Assembly (NCBI GenBank): GCA_036005065.1 | Contig: DASYQW010000197.1 | Span: 1-64,000, forward strand | Origin: Candidatus Methylomirabilota bacterium | GTDB lineage: Bacteria; Methylomirabilota; Methylomirabilia; Rokubacteriales; DASRDR01 | Direction of reading: 5' to 3' | DNA length: 64,000 nucleotides | Part shown: positions 1-8,724 of the stretch, piece after piece | How positions within the stretch are numbered: the first letter of the stretch is position 1 | How the letters are laid out: each line of letters begins with the position of its first letter | Program-made: the position numbers and the translations under genes | Notes under the pieces: generated by a model | What the model was told of the DNA's origin: nothing | Database searches by the model: none | The model's input: the letters and a program-made list of their open reading frames with translations, nothing else

Positions 1-59
1 CCTGACGCCACGAGTGTCCGCCGGCGCGTCCGGGTAAGCGGAAGCTGAGGACGACCCTG

Positions 60-125
60 GCATGCGTTGAGGAGCGCTCCGAGCGGCGGCTTCGCCGCCG
101 CCACGACGGGGGGGCATGGGGGGGT
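60..125 (-). repeat. Family 1 repeat copy A, left part (split by the IS)
   Basis: It contains the GCGGCGGC-TTC-GCCGCCGC hairpin and the first G-run of the terminal hairpin. The rest resumes at 2431 after the IS and its duplicated target. Bases 1-59 show no recognisable gene or repeat. Confidence 0.8.
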
Positions 126-133
126 CTTCCGAG
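126..133 (+). repeat. Left copy of the 8-bp target-site duplication
   Basis: CTTCCGAG here is repeated exactly at 2423-2430. In uninterrupted copies of the host repeat the sequence occurs once, in the loop region of the G-run/C-run hairpin. Confidence 0.9.
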
Positions 134-162
134 GGTAACAATATACTTGACTAACCCCGCCC
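134..162 (+). repeat. Left terminal inverted repeat of the IS
   Basis: It begins GGTAACAATATACTTGACTA and matches the reverse complement of the right end at 25 of 29 positions. The inner TTGACT (147-152) doubles as the -35 box of the transposase promoter. Confidence 0.9.
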
Positions 163-175
163 GCCCTGCTACACT
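147..175 (+). promoter_or_regulatory. Transposase promoter, apparently leaderless
   Basis: TTGACT (147-152), a 17-base spacer and TACACT (170-175) form a good sigma-70-type promoter. The expected transcription start is 6-8 bases after the -10 box, which is the A of the ATG at 182. No Shine-Dalgarno sequence is present, so the transposase mRNA is probably leaderless. The -35 box lies in the terminal repeat. Confidence 0.65.
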
Positions 176-181
176 TCGGGC

Positions 182-1159
182 ATGGACACATCACGGCCCG
201 CTCCCGCGACCCTGCTAGAAGCCATTCGCATCTTTGCCGACACCGACACCTGCCAAGACTTCTTGGCGCGGTTGCGGTGGCCGAACGGCGTCACCTGCCC
301 GACCTGCGGCAGCGCTGAGGTGATCTATCTCGCTACCTACCGCCGCTGGAAATGCCGGACCAAGCATCCGCGTCAGCAGTTCTCCATCAAGGTCGGGACG
401 ATCTTCGAGGATTCGCCCATCGGGCTCGACAAGTGGCTGCCTGCGCTCTGGATGATCGTAAATGACAAGAACGGAATTAGCTCTTACGAAGTGGCCCGCG
501 CGCTCGGTGTGACTCAGAAAACCGCGTGGTTCATGGGCCACCGACTCCGGCTCGCTATGCAGCGGGGCAGCGTTCTCAAGCTGCGGGGCGAGGTTGAAGT
601 CGACGAGACCTTCATCGGCGGCAGCGCCCGCTTCATGCACAAGGGGAAGCGCGCCGCGAAGATCAAGGGTGCCACTGGCGCGGTCGGCAAGGTTGCCGTC
701 ATGGGGCTGCTGGAACGCCATGGGCCGGATGGACATAGCCGCGTGACTACCAAGATCGTCCCGAATATCCGTCGCGCGACCCTGGCTCCGCATGTGCGCG
801 CGCACGTCGAGCCCGGGGCCGATGTGTTCACCGATGCGCTCTCCTCGTACAACGATCTGAGCCACGACTACACCCACCAGGTCATTGACCACGCTGAGTC
901 TTATGTGCGCGGGAAGGTTCACACCAACGGGCTCGAAAACTTCTGGAGCCTGCTGAAGCGCGCCATCAAGGGTACCTACGTCAGCGTCGAGCCGTTCCAT
1001 CTGTTCCGGTACCTGGACGAGCAGGCATTTCGGTACAACGCGCGGCGCACCAATGATGCGACCCGGTTTCTTCGCGTGCTGGCATCCATTGTGGGAAAGC
1101 GTCTGACCTACAAGCATCTGATCGGCGACGGGCTGCCGGCCGCGCCTGCTACGACGTGA
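182..1159 (+). CDS. IS1595-family (ISXO2-like) transposase
   Basis: This 325-residue protein catalyses transposition of the surrounding element. The N-terminus is a zinc ribbon (Cys39, Cys42, Cys58), followed by a helix-turn-helix-like stretch around 98-125. The ISXO2-like DDE domain starts at EVEVDETFIGG (Asp141), continues with VFTDALSSY (Asp218) and ends with HTNGLENFWSLLKR (Asn249, Glu252). Length and order of parts are normal for the family and the frame is intact, so the element may be active. The ATG at 182 is the only sensible start and coincides with the predicted transcription start. Confidence 0.95.
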   Translation: MDTSRPAPATLLEAIRIFADTDTCQDFLARLRWPNGVTCPTCGSAEVIYLATYRRWKCRTKHPRQQFSIKVGTIFEDSPIGLDKWLPALWMIVNDKNGISSYEVARALGVTQKTAWFMGHRLRLAMQRGSVLKLRGEVEVDETFIGGSARFMHKGKRAAKIKGATGAVGKVAVMGLLERHGPDGHSRVTTKIVPNIRRATLAPHVRAHVEPGADVFTDALSSYNDLSHDYTHQVIDHAESYVRGKVHTNGLENFWSLLKRAIKGTYVSVEPFHLFRYLDEQAFRYNARRTNDATRFLRVLASIVGKRLTYKHLIGDGLPAAPATT

Positions 1160-1195
1160 CGGCCGCATGCGTCCACGCCAGCGAAGGGGGAGACG

Positions 1196-1348
1196 ATGAG
1201 CGAGCACGCGGCGAAACCGCCGCCTGAACCGACGCCATACGAGCGATTCGTTGAGGCCACCAAGCGCGTGCTCTCCGTCCCGAAGAAAGACGTCGAGAAG
1301 GCCATGCGCCAGTGGCGACGACGACGGCAGCGCAAGCAAGGGCGCTGA
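1196..1348 (+). CDS. Small basic protein carried by the IS
   Basis: This 50-residue protein starts MSEHAAKPPPEP and ends in a strongly basic tail (QWRRRRQRKQGR). A GGGGGAG ribosome binding site lies 5 bases before the ATG. It begins 36 bases after the transposase stop, inside the terminal repeats, so it is probably co-transcribed with the transposase. The proline-rich start, the motif YERFVEATKRVL and the arginine tail suggest a small DNA- or transposase-binding accessory factor. That role is a guess. It ends 9 bases before the convergent DUF3800 gene. Confidence 0.75.
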   Translation: MSEHAAKPPPEPTPYERFVEATKRVLSVPKKDVEKAMRQWRRRRQRKQGR

Positions 1349-1357
1349 GCCCCGCCC

Positions 1358-2197
1358 TTAGCGCCACCGTCGGCGCAGCTCTTCCGGTGCAGTCTTGATC
1401 CGCACTCTCATCGTGGTTTCGTCAAACAGCACAATGCGCTCGCGAGCTATAGGCTCCAAGCGACCCGTGACATAGTCGAGTAAAGCATCTCTGCCCTCGG
1501 TTTCGGTTCTTCGGTAACAAGCATGGGCCAACAGATCCGCCGCCTGTAAACCACCAACCCCCACCTTGCTTTTGAATGCTAGGTCTCCTAGTTGGCGACG
1601 GATGGGCGGCAGCCCATGGCGTAATGCTTTCTGAAAATACCTCGTCGCATACGGCGCAAACTGGTCTTGTCGGTCAAATATGAAATGCAACTTAAATCCT
1701 GGCCTCCGAATGCTCAGCAGCCCAAGCGCGAGGCACTCGATAAAGCCAACGAAGTAGGGCTTGGCTGGCGCGCCAGGAAATGACAACTTGCCGGATGGCT
1801 GCAAAAATGAGGCGCCGGTCAGATATCTGCGCTCGACCTCGGGTAGGCGGTTGAACGCTTGAACATCAATCACAGTCCCAATTGGTTGAATGCGGCTGCC
1901 GGTAACAACATCCAAGATCTTGTCGAGGTACTCTTGGGCTTGCTCGTCAGTCCATCCCGCGTAAGGCTTGATGCGGTGTCCTTGTTCATCGCGAGCAAAG
2001 AACCGCTTCCCATGGAAAACGGTCCCGCCGGTCGCCGATTGCCAACGTTCTTCAAAGAGTTGCCACTCTCTAGAGCTCGCTATGAAGCCGACAACAACAC
2101 AGTACGCAGCCCCGCGATGAATCCCGCTCTCATCGCAGTAGGCTTCGAGGATTCTTACTACGGCAGCCAACTTCTCCTCACCACGCGGGTGCATCAT
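1358..2197 (-). CDS. DUF3800 domain passenger protein
   Basis: The protein carries the DUF3800 signature AYCDESG near its N-terminus, a central acidic stretch (FIFDRQDQF) and the C-terminal GVGGLQAADLLAHACYRR. DUF3800 proteins are often found on insertion sequences; an RNase H-like nuclease fold has been suggested for them, but their role is unknown. The start is uncertain: the frame is open up to an ATG at 2287; the ATG at 2197 is used here; a TTG at 2170 has the best ribosome binding site (GGTGAGGAG). Its GC content is visibly lower than that of the chromosomal genes, fitting a transferred passenger. Confidence 0.8.
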   Translation of the reverse strand: MMHPRGEEKLAAVVRILEAYCDESGIHRGAAYCVVVGFIASSREWQLFEERWQSATGGTVFHGKRFFARDEQGHRIKPYAGWTDEQAQEYLDKILDVVTGSRIQPIGTVIDVQAFNRLPEVERRYLTGASFLQPSGKLSFPGAPAKPYFVGFIECLALGLLSIRRPGFKLHFIFDRQDQFAPYATRYFQKALRHGLPPIRRQLGDLAFKSKVGVGGLQAADLLAHACYRRTETEGRDALLDYVTGRLEPIARERIVLFDETTMRVRIKTAPEELRRRWR

Positions 2198-2393
2198 CCA
2201 TACAAGCCAGTGTCCGAAAGCACCGGGTCGGTCCAAGTTCCAGGGTGCCCCCTTCGGCCAGGATGATTCGAGCGGCGCCCGGCTCATGGCCGGCTCCGCC
2301 GGGATAGGTCAGGCCAAGGTAAGTCGTCATCCGAGCCACCGCCCGATTCCCCGTCCGCCCCGTCCCCATCGCTGGTAGAATTCTGACCGGAGG

Positions 2394-2422
2394 GGGGTGG
2401 GTTAGTCAAGTATGTTGTTGCC
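2394..2422 (-). repeat. Right terminal inverted repeat of the IS
   Basis: Read on the minus strand it starts GGCAACAACATACTTGACTA. It differs from the left end at repeat positions 3, 9, 25 and 26. It also places a TTGACT box pointing inward, towards the DUF3800 gene. Confidence 0.9.
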
Positions 2423-2430
2423 CTTCCGAG
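2423..2430 (+). repeat. Right copy of the 8-bp target-site duplication
   Basis: This is an exact copy of 126-133 immediately outside the right inverted repeat. Confidence 0.9.
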
Positions 2431-2450
2431 ACCCCCCCGAAGTGACCTAG
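2431..2450 (-). repeat. Family 1 repeat copy A, right part
   Basis: The C-run closing the hairpin is followed by GAAGTGACCTAG. The final CTAG (2447-2450) contains, on the minus strand, the TAG stop of the livF-like gene. Confidence 0.8.
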
Positions 2451-3220
2451 AGTCCGAGATAGGCCTCCTTGATGTAGGGATCTTCGAGCAACTGTCGAGC
2501 CGAACCCGCCGTGACGATGCGCCCCGTCTCCAGGACGTAGCCGTGGTGGGCGATCCGGAGGGCCTGGTGGACATTCTGTTCGACGAGCAGCACCGTCAGG
2601 CCTTCCCGGTTCACGGTGACGATGGCCTGGAACAGCTCGGTGACGACGAGCGGCGCCAGGCCGAGGGACGGCTCGTCCAGCATGAGGAGCCGCGGCCGCG
2701 CCATCAGCGCGCGCCCGATCGCCAGCATCTGCTGCTCTCCGCCGGAGAGCGTGCCGGCGAGCTGTCCGGGCCGCTCGCGGAGGCGGGGGAAGAGCGTGAA
2801 CACCCGCTCCAGACTTTCGGCGAGGCCCGCACGGGCCCGCGCGGGGAAGGCCCCGAGCTCGAGATTTTCCCGTACGCTCATCCCGGGCCAGAGCCGCCGG
2901 CCCTCGGGAATGTGACCGATGCCGAGCGCCACGATGGCGTGGGGCGCGAGCGCCGTCACGTCCCGGCCGTCGAAGCGGATGCGGCCCTCCCGGGGCCGGA
3001 TGAGCCCTGAGATGGCCCGGAGGGTCGTGGTCTTGCCGGCGCCGTTGGCGCCGAGCAGCGTCACGATGCGGCCGGCCGGCACGACGAAGTCGACGCCCCA
3101 GAGCGCCTGGACGTCCCCGTGGGTCACCTGGAGACCGGCGACCTCGAGCATGGGAGCGGCGTCAGGATACGCCGCGCTCTCGGCAGCCGTCAACGGATCG
3201 ACGTCGTAGTTTGACTTCAT
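2447..3220 (-). CDS. Branched-chain amino acid-type ABC transporter ATP-binding protein (LivF family)
   Basis: This 257-residue ATPase of a HAAT (Liv-type) importer has Walker A GANGAGKTT (57-65), signature LSGGEQQ (158-164) and Walker B LLMLDEP (178-184). The C-terminal DPYIKEAYLGL is typical of LivF. It stands alone at the edge of the IS; any livG, M or H partners would lie elsewhere. The first 23 residues exceed the usual LivF length, and Met24 (ATG at 3151) is an alternative start. A second livF is at 13868. Confidence 0.9.
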   Translation of the reverse strand: MKSNYDVDPLTAAESAAYPDAAPMLEVAGLQVTHGDVQALWGVDFVVPAGRIVTLLGANGAGKTTTLRAISGLIRPREGRIRFDGRDVTALAPHAIVALGIGHIPEGRRLWPGMSVRENLELGAFPARARAGLAESLERVFTLFPRLRERPGQLAGTLSGGEQQMLAIGRALMARPRLLMLDEPSLGLAPLVVTELFQAIVTVNREGLTVLLVEQNVHQALRIAHHGYVLETGRIVTAGSARQLLEDPYIKEAYLGL

Positions 3221-3240
3221 CGGCGGACGACGGCTAAAAT
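3211..3240 (+). promoter_or_regulatory. Promoter for the etf/acyl-CoA oxidation operon
   Basis: TTGACT (3211-3216), an 18-base spacer and TAAAAT (3235-3240) are close to the sigma-70 consensus. The promoter overlaps the start of the divergent livF-like gene and leaves a leader of about 235 bases before etfB. Nothing else is recognisable in 3241-3470. Confidence 0.55.
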
Positions 3241-3482
3241 GAAGGCGTTTTCGAGCGCGTACCTTGCCGTGTGCCCTGGGCCCGAGCCAGATGGCCCCCC
3301 GGGAGGCGCCCGGAACCCCGAAAACCGAGAGGGCAAGGCCACTCCCAAGACGGTCAGCCTATGCGGGTCCAGGAACATCTCGATCGCCAGTCCCGAGCCG
3401 CTCTCAGCGCGCAGGCGCTCCTCCTCGCCGTGCTGGCCGCGCACATACACGACCCACGCTCGTCTGAGGAGGTGCCTCCGTC

Positions 3483-4262
3483 ATGAAGGTGCTCGTCCTG
3501 ATCAAGCAGGTGCCGGATACCGCCACCCAGGTCAAGGTCAGCGCCGACCCGCGCCGCATCGACACGACGGGCATCACGTGGATCGTCTCTCCCTACGACG
3601 AGTTCGCCATCGAAGAGGCGCTGCGGATCAAGGAGAAGCGCGGGCAGGGAGAGGTGGTCACGGTCACACTCGGCCCCGATCGGGCCAAGGAGGCGCTGCG
3701 CTCCTGCCTGGCCATGGGGGCGGACCGCGGCATCCACGTCAACGATCCCGCGTTCGAAGGCGCCGATACCCTCCTGGCGGCTCGCGTGCTCGCCGCCGTG
3801 ATCACGCGCGAGCAGCCCCAGCTGGTCCTGACGGGCCGGCAGGCGATCGACGACGACATGGGGGCGGTCGGCGCGCAGGTGGCCGAGCTCCTGGGCTGGC
3901 CGTGTCTGTCGTGGATCATGGAGGAGGCGATCGCCGACGACGGGTCGAAGGTGCGCGCCGGCCGTCAGGTCGAGGGCGGGCTCGAGCTCTTCGACCTCCC
4001 GCTGCCGTGTCTCCTCACCGCTCAGAAGGGGATCAACGAGCCGCGCTACCCGACCCTGAAGGGGATCATGGGCGCCAAGAAGAAGGAGATCAAGGAGCTC
4101 AAGGCCGCCGACCTCGGGCTCGGGGAGGTCGCCCCGGAGCTGGAGGTCGTCACGCTCGAGGCGCTGCCACCCCGCCCGCCAGGGCGCATCCTGACGGGAG
4201 ACCCCAAGGACATGGCCCGCGAGCTCGTGCGCGCGCTCCGGGAAGACATCAAGGTCGTCTAG
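3483..4262 (+). CDS. etfB: Electron transfer flavoprotein beta subunit
   Basis: This 259-residue protein is the AMP-binding subunit of the ETF heterodimer, which takes electrons from acyl-CoA dehydrogenases. Seen: MKVLVLIKQVPDTATQVK, the SPYDEFAIEEALRIKE segment, the TGRQAIDDDMGAVGAQVAELLGWP region, and a PTLKGIMGAKKKEIK stretch typical of EtfB. GAGGTG precedes the ATG. etfA follows 19 bases later and an acyl-CoA dehydrogenase follows that, supporting a fatty or branched-chain acyl-CoA oxidation role. No ETF:quinone oxidoreductase gene is in the window. Confidence 0.95.
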   Translation: MKVLVLIKQVPDTATQVKVSADPRRIDTTGITWIVSPYDEFAIEEALRIKEKRGQGEVVTVTLGPDRAKEALRSCLAMGADRGIHVNDPAFEGADTLLAARVLAAVITREQPQLVLTGRQAIDDDMGAVGAQVAELLGWPCLSWIMEEAIADDGSKVRAGRQVEGGLELFDLPLPCLLTAQKGINEPRYPTLKGIMGAKKKEIKELKAADLGLGEVAPELEVVTLEALPPRPPGRILTGDPKDMARELVRALREDIKVV

Positions 4263-4281
4263 GAAGGGAGCCGAACCTCCC

Positions 4282-5274
4282 ATGGCTGGCGCATTCTGGT
4301 GCCTGGTCGAGGATGACCGGCAGGGCCGCCCGAAGAAGGTGACGGCGGAGGTGCTCGGAGAAGCGGGCCGCCGGGCCAAGGAGCTGGGGGCCGGGGTCGA
4401 GGCCGTCTGGCTGACCGACCAGGCGGCGGAAGACGGGCTCCGGCAGCTCGCGGCCTGGGGTGCTGCGCGCGTCTGGCTCTGGGAGGATGCGGCTCTGGCC
4501 CCCTACCGGGGCGAGGTCTGGGCGCCGGTGGTCGCCGAGCTGGCCGGAAAGGAGGCGCCGCGGGCGATCTGGGGGGCGGTGACGAGCCGGCAGCGGGAGT
4601 TCGTGGCGCGGCTGGCGGCCCGGCTCGGGGTGGGGCTGGCGGCCGACTGCGTGGGCTTCGGCCTGACCGACGGCCAGCTGGTCGCGACCCGTCCCGTGTA
4701 CGCCGGCAAGCTCCTGTCGAAGGTGCGCTGGAAGCGGACGCCGTGGCTCGCGACCTTGCGGCCCAACGTGTTCCGGGTCGCCGAGGCGGACGAGAGCCGA
4801 ACGCCCGCGGTCGAGCGTCCGGCGCTCAGCGTGCCCCAGGGCGGCAGCACCTTCGTGGAGCGGCGCGAGGAAGCCCAGACGGGCCTGCCCGAGCTGACCG
4901 AGGCCGAGATCGTCGTCTCCGGCGGCCGAGGGCTCAAGGGCCCGGAGAACTTCGTCCTCCTCGAGGAGCTGGCCCAGGTCCTCGGCGCGGCGGTGGGGGC
5001 GTCCCGCGCGGCCGTGGACGCCGGATGGCGGCCGCACCGGTTCCAGGTGGGGCAGACGGGGCGCACGATCTCGCCCAAGCTCTACATCGGCTGCGGGATC
5101 TCGGGGGCGATCCAGCACCTGGCGGGAATGCGCACCTCCAAGGTGATCTGCGCCGTCAACAAGGACCCCGAGGCGCCGATCTTCAAGATCGCCGACTTCG
5201 GCCTGGTCGGCGACCTCTTCGAGGTCGTCCCCTTGCTCCGAGAGGAATTCAAGAAGCTCAAAGAGAAGGGGTAG
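4282..5274 (+). CDS. etfA: Electron transfer flavoprotein alpha subunit
   Basis: This 330-residue protein is the FAD-binding partner of EtfB. The C-terminal FAD domain is complete ([20 protein letters not shown], then [20 protein letters not shown] and VGDLFEVVP). The N-terminal domain is normal in length and there is no ferredoxin-like extension. It lies between etfB and the acyl-CoA dehydrogenase at 5292 in one operon. Confidence 0.95.
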   Translation: MAGAFWCLVEDDRQGRPKKVTAEVLGEAGRRAKELGAGVEAVWLTDQAAEDGLRQLAAWGAARVWLWEDAALAPYRGEVWAPVVAELAGKEAPRAIWGAVTSRQREFVARLAARLGVGLAADCVGFGLTDGQLVATRPVYAGKLLSKVRWKRTPWLATLRPNVFRVAEADESRTPAVERPALSVPQGGSTFVERREEAQTGLPELTEAEIVVSGGRGLKGPENFVLLEELAQVLGAAVGASRAAVDAGWRPHRFQVGQTGRTISPKLYIGCGISGAIQHLAGMRTSKVICAVNKDPEAPIFKIADFGLVGDLFEVVPLLREEFKKLKEKG

Positions 5275-5291
5275 GAGCCGGGCGGACACGT

Positions 5292-6437
5292 ATGAAGCTA
5301 GAGCTGACCGAAGAGCAAGAGATGATCCAGACGCTCGCGCGAGACTTCGCCGAGCAAGAGGTGAAGCCTGTCGCCTCCGAGTGCGATCGAGCGGCCCGGT
5401 TTCCCCACGCCACCGTCAAGCGGATGGGCGAGCTCGGCCTCATGGGCATCGCCATTCCCGAATCCCGGGGCGGCAGCGGGGCCGACACGACCTCCTACGT
5501 CCTCGCCCTCGAGGAAGTGGCCGTCGCCTGCGCCTCCCACGCGGTCGTGATGTCGGTCAACAACTCGCTGGTGTGCGACCCGATCCACCGGCACGGCAGT
5601 CCCGAGCAGCACGAGCGCTTCCTGGCCCCGCTCGCCTCCGGCAAGGGCCTGGGCTGCTTCGCCCTGACGGAGCCCCAGGCCGGCTCCGATGCCACCAACC
5701 AGGCCACCCTGGCCCGCCGGGACGGCGACCATTACGTGCTCGGCGGCCGCAAGATCTTCGTCACCAACGGCCGGGAGTCCACCGTGGCTCTCGTGTTCGC
5801 CCAGACCGACCAGGCCAAGGCCCATCACGGCATCTCGGCATTCCTCGTCGAGAAGGGCACACCCGGCTTCCTGGTCCCGAAGGTCGAGGACAAGCTCGGG
5901 TTGCGAGCCTCCGACACCGCCGAGTTCGTCTTCGAGGAGTGCCGGGTCGCGGCCGCCAATCGGCTCGGCGCCGAGGGGGAGGGGTTCCGGATCGCCATGA
6001 AGGCCCTCGACGGCGGTCGGATCGGGATCGCCGCCCAGGCCGTCGGCATCGCTCGGGCCGCGCTCGAAGCCTCGGTGGCCTACGCGAAAGAGCGGAAGTC
6101 GTTCGGGGTGGCGATCGGCCAGCACCAGATGATCCAGTGGATGCTGGCCGACATGGCCACGGCGGTGGACGCCGCGCGGCTCCTGACCTGGCGGGCGGCG
6201 ACGCTCAAGGACCAGGACAAGCCCTTCGGGACCGCTTCGTCGATGGCCAAGCTCTTCGCCTCCGAGATGGCCATGCGGGTGACCACCGACGCCGTGCAGG
6301 TCCACGGCGGCTACGGCTACATCAAGGAGTACCCGGTGGAGCGGTTCTTCCGGGACGCCAAGATCACCCAGATCTACGAAGGCACGTCCCAGATCCAGCG
6401 GCTGGTGATCGCCCGGTCCGTGCTGGGGCCCAAGTGA
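5292..6437 (+). CDS. Acyl-CoA dehydrogenase (short/branched-chain type)
   Basis: This 381-residue flavoenzyme introduces a trans-2,3 double bond into an acyl-CoA and passes electrons to ETF. Seen: [12 protein letters not shown] (FAD/substrate loop), [30 protein letters not shown] and the catalytic glutamate at 363 in [10 protein letters not shown]. The ATG at 5292 is chosen because family homology begins at [13 protein letters not shown]; the frame is open further upstream only because of high GC. It sits directly behind etfA, its likely electron acceptor. Exact chain-length preference cannot be read from sequence. Confidence 0.93.
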   Translation: MKLELTEEQEMIQTLARDFAEQEVKPVASECDRAARFPHATVKRMGELGLMGIAIPESRGGSGADTTSYVLALEEVAVACASHAVVMSVNNSLVCDPIHRHGSPEQHERFLAPLASGKGLGCFALTEPQAGSDATNQATLARRDGDHYVLGGRKIFVTNGRESTVALVFAQTDQAKAHHGISAFLVEKGTPGFLVPKVEDKLGLRASDTAEFVFEECRVAAANRLGAEGEGFRIAMKALDGGRIGIAAQAVGIARAALEASVAYAKERKSFGVAIGQHQMIQWMLADMATAVDAARLLTWRAATLKDQDKPFGTASSMAKLFASEMAMRVTTDAVQVHGGYGYIKEYPVERFFRDAKITQIYEGTSQIQRLVIARSVLGPK

Positions 6438-6445
6438 GGGAACGG

Positions 6446-8119
6446 ATGGAGAACGCCAGCCCACGATCCGGCGACGACAAGGCGCGGTGGGAGCGCGAGA
6501 CGGCGGCGCCCTTCATCGCGAAGGCGCCGGAGCGGAAGCCCGACTTCGAGACCATGGCCGGGCTTCCGGTCGAGCGGCTCTACACGCCGGCCGATCTCGG
6601 CGAGTGGCGGTACGAGGAGCGTCTCGGGTTCCCCGGCGAGTTCCCCTTCACCCGGGGCGTCTACCCGACCATGTACCGCGGGCGGCCCTGGACCATGCGG
6701 ATGTTCGCCGGGTTCGGGCGCCCCGAGGACACGAACCGGCGCTTCAAGTACCTCCTCGAGCAGGGGCAGACGGGCCTCTCGACCGCGTTCGACATGCCGA
6801 GCCTCATGGGATACGACGCCGATCACCCCCGGGCGCGGGGCGAGGTGGGGCGGGAAGGCGTGTCGGTCTCCACGCTGGAGGACATGGAGCGACTCTTCGA
6901 GGGAATCCCGCTGGATCGCGTGACCACCTCGATGACGATCAACTGCACGGCGTCGATCGTGCTCGCCATGTACCTGGCGGTGGCCGAGAAGCAGGGGGTG
7001 CCCTGGACGAAGGTGGACGGCACCATCCAGAACGACATGCTGAAGGAGTTCAGCGCCCAGAAGGAATGGATCTGCCCGCCCGAGCCCGCGGTCCGGATCG
7101 TGGTGGACATGATCGAGTTCTGCATGAACGACGTGCCGAAGTTCCATCCCGTCTCGATCTCCGGCTACCACATCCGGGAGGCGGGGGCCACCGCGGTGCA
7201 GGAGCTGGCCTTCACCCTGGCCGACGGCATCGGCTACGTCGAGGCATGCGTCAAGCGGGGGCTCGACCCGAACCGCTTCGGGCCCCAGCTGTCGTTCTTC
7301 TTCGACATCCACTCGGACTTCTTCGAGGAGATCGCCAAGCTGCGGGCGGCGCGCCGCCTGTGGGCCGCGATCATGAAGGAGCGCTTCGGCGCCACCGACC
7401 CCCGAGCGATGCTCCTGCGCACCCATACCCAGACCGCGGGCGTCTCCCTCACCGCCCAGCAGCCGCTCAACAACATCGCGCGGGTGGCCATCCAGGCCCT
7501 GGCCGCCGTGCTGGGGGGCGCCCAGTCGCTGCACACGAATTCCTACGACGAGACCTGGGCCCTGCCCACCGAGGAAGCGGTCACGGTGGCGCTCCGGACG
7601 CAGCAGATCATCGCCGAGGAGACCGGGGTCACCCACACGGTGGATCCCCTCGGGGGCTCGTACTTCGTGGAGGCCCTCACCGACCGGATGGAGGCCGAGG
7701 CCTGGCGGCTGATCCGGCGGATCGACGAGCTGGGCGGGATGATCCGGGCGCTGGAGGTCGGCTTCCCCCAGCAGGAGATCGCGGACTCGGGCTACCGGAC
7801 CCAGCTCCAGGAGGACGCCGGCCAGCGGGTCGTGGTCGGCGTGAACCGGTACGTCCAGGCCGAGGAGAAGCCGATCCACTACCTCCGCATCGACGAGCAG
7901 CTCGAGCGCGAGCAGATGGAGCGCCTGCGGGCCGTCAGGGCGCGGCGGAACCCGGGCGAGGTCCAGCGGCACCTGCGGCGCCTGGCCGACGCCTGCCGCG
8001 ATCGGACGAACCTCATGCCGGCGCTGGTCGAGGCGGTGAAGGCGTACGTCTCGCTGGGGGAGATCTCGGACGTCTACCGCCAGGCGCTGGGGCGGTACCA
8101 GGAGCCCATCATCTTCTGA
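6446..8119 (+). CDS. B12-dependent acyl-CoA mutase, large (catalytic) subunit
   Basis: This 557-residue protein is the methylmalonyl-CoA mutase-type TIM barrel without the B12 domain, which is encoded separately at 9148. His242 in [11 protein letters not shown] matches the active-site histidine. The residues that define methylmalonyl-CoA mutase specificity are changed: the tyrosine of RQYAGF is Phe87 (RMFAGF), and the carboxylate-binding arginine of EFMVRNTYI is Gln205 (EFSAQKEWI). Phe and Gln at these places are known from isobutyryl-CoA mutase; the 2-hydroxyisobutyryl-CoA mutase aspartate is absent (Ala114). A monocarboxylic acyl-CoA substrate is therefore inferred. The start is the ATG 8 bases after the dehydrogenase stop. 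Confidence 0.88.
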   Translation: MENASPRSGDDKARWERETAAPFIAKAPERKPDFETMAGLPVERLYTPADLGEWRYEERLGFPGEFPFTRGVYPTMYRGRPWTMRMFAGFGRPEDTNRRFKYLLEQGQTGLSTAFDMPSLMGYDADHPRARGEVGREGVSVSTLEDMERLFEGIPLDRVTTSMTINCTASIVLAMYLAVAEKQGVPWTKVDGTIQNDMLKEFSAQKEWICPPEPAVRIVVDMIEFCMNDVPKFHPVSISGYHIREAGATAVQELAFTLADGIGYVEACVKRGLDPNRFGPQLSFFFDIHSDFFEEIAKLRAARRLWAAIMKERFGATDPRAMLLRTHTQTAGVSLTAQQPLNNIARVAIQALAAVLGGAQSLHTNSYDETWALPTEEAVTVALRTQQIIAEETGVTHTVDPLGGSYFVEALTDRMEAEAWRLIRRIDELGGMIRALEVGFPQQEIADSGYRTQLQEDAGQRVVVGVNRYVQAEEKPIHYLRIDEQLEREQMERLRAVRARRNPGEVQRHLRRLADACRDRTNLMPALVEAVKAYVSLGEISDVYRQALGRYQEPIIF

Positions 8120-8135
8120 GACGGAGGGCGCCGCG

Positions 8136-8720
8136 ATGGAGCGCACACGGGTCGCTGTGATCGGTCTCATGCTGGGGGCGGCGCTGGCCGGGCCGCCGAT
8201 CAGCCACGCCGACGTGATCCACCTCGTGAATGGCAACCGACTCCAGGTGGACGGGTGGAAGGACGCCGGAGACGCCATCGAGTTCCTGAGCGGCGGCGGC
8301 ATCGTCCGCATCGGGAAGCAGGAGATCCAGAAGATCGACGGCAAGGCGATGCGGGGCGACTTCAAGATGTCCTCGGCGCCGCCCGGCGCCAGCGCGGCGC
8401 CGGCCCCGGGTCCCGCGGCGGCCAAGCAGCTCGCGGAGCTGCTCAAGCAGGGCGAAGGCCTCCTGGCCCAGACCGTCCTCTCGCCGGTCGAGAAGGCGGG
8501 AGCGCTCCGGCGGCTCTCCGACAAGTGGCGAGAGGTCGAGGTGCCCGATACGCTGAAGGATGCCCACGCCAAGGGACAGCAGGCCTGGCAGGGCCTGGCC
8601 GAGGCGACCGCCTCGGGCGAGGCCGCCTCGCCCGAGGCCAAGGCGCGGGTCGAGAAGGCGAAGACCGACCTGCAGGCCGTGCAGGACGAGGTCAAGAAGG
8701 CCACCGGCGAGCCGAGCTGA
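8136..8720 (+). CDS. Secreted protein of unknown function
   Basis: This 194-residue protein has a signal peptide (MERTRVAVIGLMLGAALAG, cleavage probably after SHA). A short beta-rich module follows (DVIHLVNGNRLQVDGW, then GGIVRIGKQEIQKIDG), then an Ala/Pro linker at about 78-92 and a helical, Lys/Glu/Ala-rich C-terminal half that may form a coiled coil. I do not recognise a family. It lies inside the mutase operon, 16 bases after the large subunit and 4 bases before the HIT gene, but nothing links it to acyl-CoA chemistry. Confidence 0.8.
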   Translation: MERTRVAVIGLMLGAALAGPPISHADVIHLVNGNRLQVDGWKDAGDAIEFLSGGGIVRIGKQEIQKIDGKAMRGDFKMSSAPPGASAAPAPGPAAAKQLAELLKQGEGLLAQTVLSPVEKAGALRRLSDKWREVEVPDTLKDAHAKGQQAWQGLAEATASGEAASPEAKARVEKAKTDLQAVQDEVKKATGEPS

Positions 8721-8724
8721 GGGG

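Larger units (their letters stand above)
134..2422 (+). mobile_element. Complete IS1595-family insertion sequence with two passenger genes
   Basis: The element is 2289 bp. It is bounded by terminal inverted repeats (134-162 and 2394-2422, 25 of 29 positions matching) and flanked by an identical 8-bp direct repeat, CTTCCGAG, at 126-133 and 2423-2430. IS1595-family elements are known to make 8-bp target duplications. It carries a transposase, a 50-residue protein and, convergently, a DUF3800 protein. Removing the element and one duplication rejoins a sequence matching the intact intergenic repeat seen at 15779 and 47757, so the insertion is younger than that repeat. Confidence 0.93.

Noticed and set aside
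4743-5291. Upstream extension of the acyl-CoA dehydrogenase frame
   Set aside because: It overlaps etfA entirely and has no dehydrogenase homology; the ATG at 5292 begins the family sequence.
6374-8704. 776-codon minus-strand frame opposite the mutase
   Set aside because: Antisense shadow; the plus-strand mutase has complete family motifs.
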